Positions 14,077 to 16,282 of a DNA stretch of 16,282 nt are shown here, piece by piece. This DNA is from Clostridia bacterium. GTDB lineage: Bacteria; Bacillota; Clostridia; Christensenellales; DTU072. The DNA is taken from positions 1 through 16,282 of the forward strand of contig JAQVME010000009.1 in assembly GCA_028703745.1 (NCBI GenBank), in the 5' to 3' direction. Numbering within the stretch: the stretch's first letter is position 1; every line of letters starts with the position of its first letter. The notes under the pieces are model-generated. The model was not told the DNA's origin and searched no databases. It saw nothing but the letters and a program-made list of their open reading frames with translations. Position numbers and translations under genes: made by a program.

Positions 14077-15097
14077 AATTTATTAGTCTTTCGATTACTC
14101 CTGTATTATTTATGATATTAATCAGCCCTTGCGTGTGCCTGCTTTCCTCAACGACAAAGGACCAATGCTTCCAAACGTCGATTGTCTCAAAGCTGTTGTT
14201 CATAGCTCGGAACACCATTGCAACATGGTTCAGCTCCTCCCTCGTCAGCATGTATGCTCCGATTTTTGCGCTTTGCGCCTTGAGAATTTGTGGGGCGCAA
14301 GGCTGGGTGGAAATCATTGTTACGGCTGGTATAAGCATATCATTAAAATTCCATTTTGTAAAGATTATACCAAGACAAAAAAGTAAATAACACACAAAAA
14401 AGCGGCTGGAAAGTGTCCGCGCGTCCGAGTGATTATTTCTTATACGGTAAAGCAGCGGAAGCTTGCCCTTGCCGCTCAAATATTCGGCTCCGCCCTTCAA
14501 TAGTTTCAGCATTGTAGGCAAAAAGTAATCCCTGTCAGGAGGCTTGACAATAAAACTTTTTATTTCCTTCACCAACACTTCAAGCGCAGAATCCTTGTAT
14601 GGCAAAAACAGCGCGCAGCAATAAATGTCCAGCAATGACAAAAACATAGTGAGTATCTCGCAATAACCTTCTGCGGCAGTACGGGTATCCCAAACGTCGA
14701 CTATGGATGTATCGAAATAGGAAATTTCAGCAAATCCATTCTTCTCTTCGCATAGCAGTCCGTCGCAAAAACAGTCAGCGACCAGCTCCGTCTGATACAA
14801 AGCAAGACGGCATTCTCCTGCCGCGCGCCGCGCCGCCTTCATAGTTTCCACTCCGCCCACTGCGATAAAATACCTTATGTGTTCGCCGAAATGCGATTGC
14901 TCCAAAGAGGTGACCATATAGAGCTTGGAGCGGTTGCCTTTTTTGTATAATGCGTCGGATATGCGCTCTGCCAAAGGTCGGAACTTGTCTTCGTAAATAA
15001 TAGCTACCGTGCCGCTCTTGTAGCTCGCGGAAACAAGTTCGGCAAAAGCCACGGCATCCTTGGATATGTGCAAATTGGTTCTGGTACGGGTGTTCAT
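14054..15097 (-). CDS. Divergent AraM/EgsA-like (glycerol-1-phosphate dehydrogenase-related) protein, probably not metal-active
   Basis: This 347-residue protein has only distant recognisable similarity. The N-terminal third resembles the nucleotide-binding half of the dehydroquinate-synthase / glycerol-1-phosphate dehydrogenase fold: a strand GTVAIIYEDKFRPLAERI (29-46), then FIAVGGVETMKAA (77-89) where active members have AVGGGT.ND. AAEGYCEILTMFLSLLD (141-157) aligns by eye with the GFGDxLGK region of AraM, with E147 in place of the metal-binding Asp. The C-terminus HTQGLINIINNTGVIERL resembles the family's last helix. The two His metal-ligand motifs (EHxxSH and HG) are not visible; a hydrophobic segment (233-248) occupies that area. 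It may be a pseudoenzyme or have a new activity. It is the first gene of the pair with the HAD phosphatase. The start has no ribosome site; see the -10 element at 15104-15109. Confidence 0.5.
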   Translation of the reverse strand: MNTRTRTNLHISKDAVAFAELVSASYKSGTVAIIYEDKFRPLAERISDALYKKGNRSKLYMVTSLEQSHFGEHIRYFIAVGGVETMKAARRAAGECRLALYQTELVADCFCDGLLCEEKNGFAEISYFDTSIVDVWDTRTAAEGYCEILTMFLSLLDIYCCALFLPYKDSALEVLVKEIKSFIVKPPDRDYFLPTMLKLLKGGAEYLSGKGKLPLLYRIRNNHSDARTLSSRFFVCYLLFCLGIIFTKWNFNDMLIPAVTMISTQPCAPQILKAQSAKIGAYMLTREELNHVAMVFRAMNNSFETIDVWKHWSFVVEESRHTQGLINIINNTGVIERLINYEKHEEY

Positions 15098-15103
15098 AGC
15101 AGA

Positions 15104-15109
15104 ATTATA
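15104..15109 (-). promoter_or_regulatory. -10 element six bases from the ATG of the AraM-like gene
   Basis: On the minus strand the sequence reads TATAATTCTGCTATG. A perfect -10 hexamer ends six bases before the start codon, so transcription would be expected to begin at or beside the A of ATG. No purine-rich ribosome site precedes that ATG and no good -35 is seen at 17 bases. If the promoter is used, the mRNA is leaderless. Confidence 0.45.
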
Positions 15110-15114
15110 ACCAT

Positions 15115-15146
15115 AAAAAAGCCGTATAATACTGTATAAAATGCGG
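15115..15146 (-). terminator. Weak terminator-like element after hisC
   Basis: On the minus strand CCG and CGG arms with an imperfect A/T-rich interior (15122-15146) are followed by six T (15115-15120). The stem is short and has mismatches, so this is marginal; incomplete termination could let the HisC transcript run into the next gene. Confidence 0.3.
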
Positions 15147-15158
15147 TATTTTGGGTGC

Positions 15159-16208
15159 TTATGCCAATAGAGTTTTTAGCTCTTTCAAAAACTCGTCCAT
15201 CTGACTGTCGGTGCCTACGGTGACTCTGATAAAATTGTTTATGCCCTCTTTGTCAAAATACCTGACGAGAATGCCCCTTTCTTTCAGCGCGAGATATATG
15301 TCTTTGGCATTGTCCAAAAGTACAAAAAAGAAATTAGAGCCGGATTCCAACGTATTTACGTCCAACCTTTTTAGCTCGGCAAAAACTCTGGCGCGGGTAT
15401 TTTTTATTCTCTGCGTAATATCGGCATAATATGCCTCGTCCAGCAGAGCCGTTGCGGCTATTTCCATGCTGAGACGGTTTACGGTATAACTGTTTATGGA
15501 GTCTCTTATGCGTTCCAGCGCTTTTATCAGACTCTCGTCCGCCAGAGCGTAGCCGCACCTTATACCGGCAAGAGCGTGGCTTTTTGACAGCGTTTCTACA
15601 ACAATCAGGTTGTCGTAAGAGCTTATTAAGTCTGCCACGCTTTCGTCGCAGAAAGCCGCGTACGCCTGGTCTATTATGACTATTTTGTCTCGGTTGTTAT
15701 CGATTATTTCTTTTATGGCGGCGTAAGGCAGAGTGCCGCCCGTCGGCGCGTTGGGGTTTGCTATTACTATGCCCTTGCAGTCAAGTCCGAAATAATCCGA
15801 TGCAAGCATCGTGTAATTCCGCAGCGGGATAATTTGCGGGGTGAGCGCATAATAAGAGACATAGACCTGATAGAAACTGTAAGTTATATCGGCAAAAGCC
15901 AGCTCGTCCCCGGCATTGAAAAAGGCGGCAAAACACATGGAAAGCACTTCGTCGCTGCCGTTGCCGGTAAAGATGTTTTTTATGTCGGTATTCTTTACTT
16001 TCGCTATGGCGCTTTTCAGCTTCAGCGTCTCGGGGTCGGGATACAAACGCAAATCCGAAGCGTCGTATTTTTGAAGCAACTCCGCCACCGCCGGGCTGGG
16101 CGGATACGGGTTTTCGTTTGTGTTTAGTTTTATGTAGCGTTTATCCCGCGGTTGCTCGCCGGCGGTATAAGGGGATATGCTTTTTGCTAAATCCGAATAG
16201 AATTTCAT
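15159..16208 (-). CDS. hisC: Histidinol-phosphate aminotransferase-type enzyme (HisC family)
   Basis: This 349-residue, full-length class I/II aminotransferase has the HisC pattern: LNTNENPYPPSP (28-39), RLYPDP (54-59), TGNGSDE (81-87), NPNAPTGG (151-158), D180 with AY at 182-183, and TLSKSHALAGIRCGYA (206-221) with K209 as the PLP lysine and R217 in the AGIRxGY signature. HisC makes histidinol phosphate from imidazole acetol phosphate with glutamate in histidine synthesis. No other his gene is in view, so an orphan HisC paralogue, used for example on aromatic amino acids or in cobamide side-chain synthesis, is also possible. GAGGCGAGG precedes the ATG by five bases, and a strong promoter sits just upstream. 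It ends 61 bp before the next gene. Confidence 0.87.
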   Translation of the reverse strand: MKFYSDLAKSISPYTAGEQPRDKRYIKLNTNENPYPPSPAVAELLQKYDASDLRLYPDPETLKLKSAIAKVKNTDIKNIFTGNGSDEVLSMCFAAFFNAGDELAFADITYSFYQVYVSYYALTPQIIPLRNYTMLASDYFGLDCKGIVIANPNAPTGGTLPYAAIKEIIDNNRDKIVIIDQAYAAFCDESVADLISSYDNLIVVETLSKSHALAGIRCGYALADESLIKALERIRDSINSYTVNRLSMEIAATALLDEAYYADITQRIKNTRARVFAELKRLDVNTLESGSNFFFVLLDNAKDIYLALKERGILVRYFDKEGINNFIRVTVGTDSQMDEFLKELKTLLA

Positions 16209-16222
16209 AATTACCTCGCCTC

Positions 16223-16251
16223 ATTTTAACATACCCTTTTTATTCCGTCAA
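16223..16251 (-). promoter_or_regulatory. SigA promoter of the hisC gene
   Basis: On the minus strand TTGACG (16246-16251), a 17-base spacer ending in TG at the extended -10 position, and TAAAAT (16223-16228) are two mismatches in twelve from consensus. The -10 ends only 14 bases before the ATG at 16208, so the leader would be about eight bases and would keep just part of the AGG ribosome site. Confidence 0.75.
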
Positions 16252-16282
16252 CACAACGCGCAAATATGCGGGGAAAGATAAT

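Noticed and set aside
1..16282. Mobile elements, CRISPR arrays, defence islands, tRNA genes or riboswitches
   Set aside because: No transposase, integrase, regularly spaced repeats, tRNA-like cloverleaf or long structured leader was seen; intergenic gaps are short and mostly explained by promoters and terminators.

Overview
The window is about 16.3 kb of bacterial chromosome. All ten protein-coding genes lie on the minus strand, so transcription runs from high to low coordinates. The organism looks like a Gram-positive, Clostridia-type Firmicute. The evidence is AAGGAG-like ribosome binding sites at good spacing, SigA-type promoters with 17-nt spacers, a lipoprotein, and a very large surface protein anchored by one C-terminal membrane helix with a basic tail. 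An uncultured gut lineage is plausible, but species and genus cannot be read from the sequence. I see no tRNA, rRNA, CRISPR array, transposase, integrase or phage gene.

Layout in transcription order, from the right edge. (1) 15159-16208 is a HisC-type aminotransferase with its own strong promoter. (2) 13303-15097 is a two-gene unit. Its first gene is a divergent relative of sn-glycerol-1-phosphate dehydrogenase (AraM/EgsA) that lacks the family's metal-binding motifs. It overlaps by 23 bp a HAD-IIA (NagD/AraL-type) phosphatase. (3) 11763-13199 is a beta-propeller-like lipoprotein with its own promoter and a clear terminator. (4) 10931-11431 is a small protein with two zinc ribbons and a long acidic tail. 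(5) 4595-10636 is a 2013-residue secreted, membrane-anchored protein made of about ten Ig-like beta modules, a helical stalk and a membrane-proximal beta domain. (6) 3905-4390 is a small conserved protein of unknown function. Its promoter matches consensus exactly and is overlapped by a 17-bp palindrome, so it is probably repressed by an unlinked regulator. (7) 1-3718 is a four-gene operon: an SCP2-like protein, a class III aminotransferase, RmuC, and a secreted metallophosphoesterase cut by the window edge.

The four genes of the last operon are tightly packed (13-bp gap, 3-bp gap, 4-bp overlap), so they are very likely co-transcribed, although their activities do not form an obvious single pathway. 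Three envelope proteins occur here (the lipoprotein, the giant surface protein and the phosphoesterase), giving the region a cell-surface flavour.

The observations most worth following up are: the degenerate AraM-like protein paired with an AraL-like phosphatase and possibly translated from a leaderless mRNA; the operator-promoter in front of the small unknown gene; the double zinc-ribbon acidic protein; and the modular giant surface protein.
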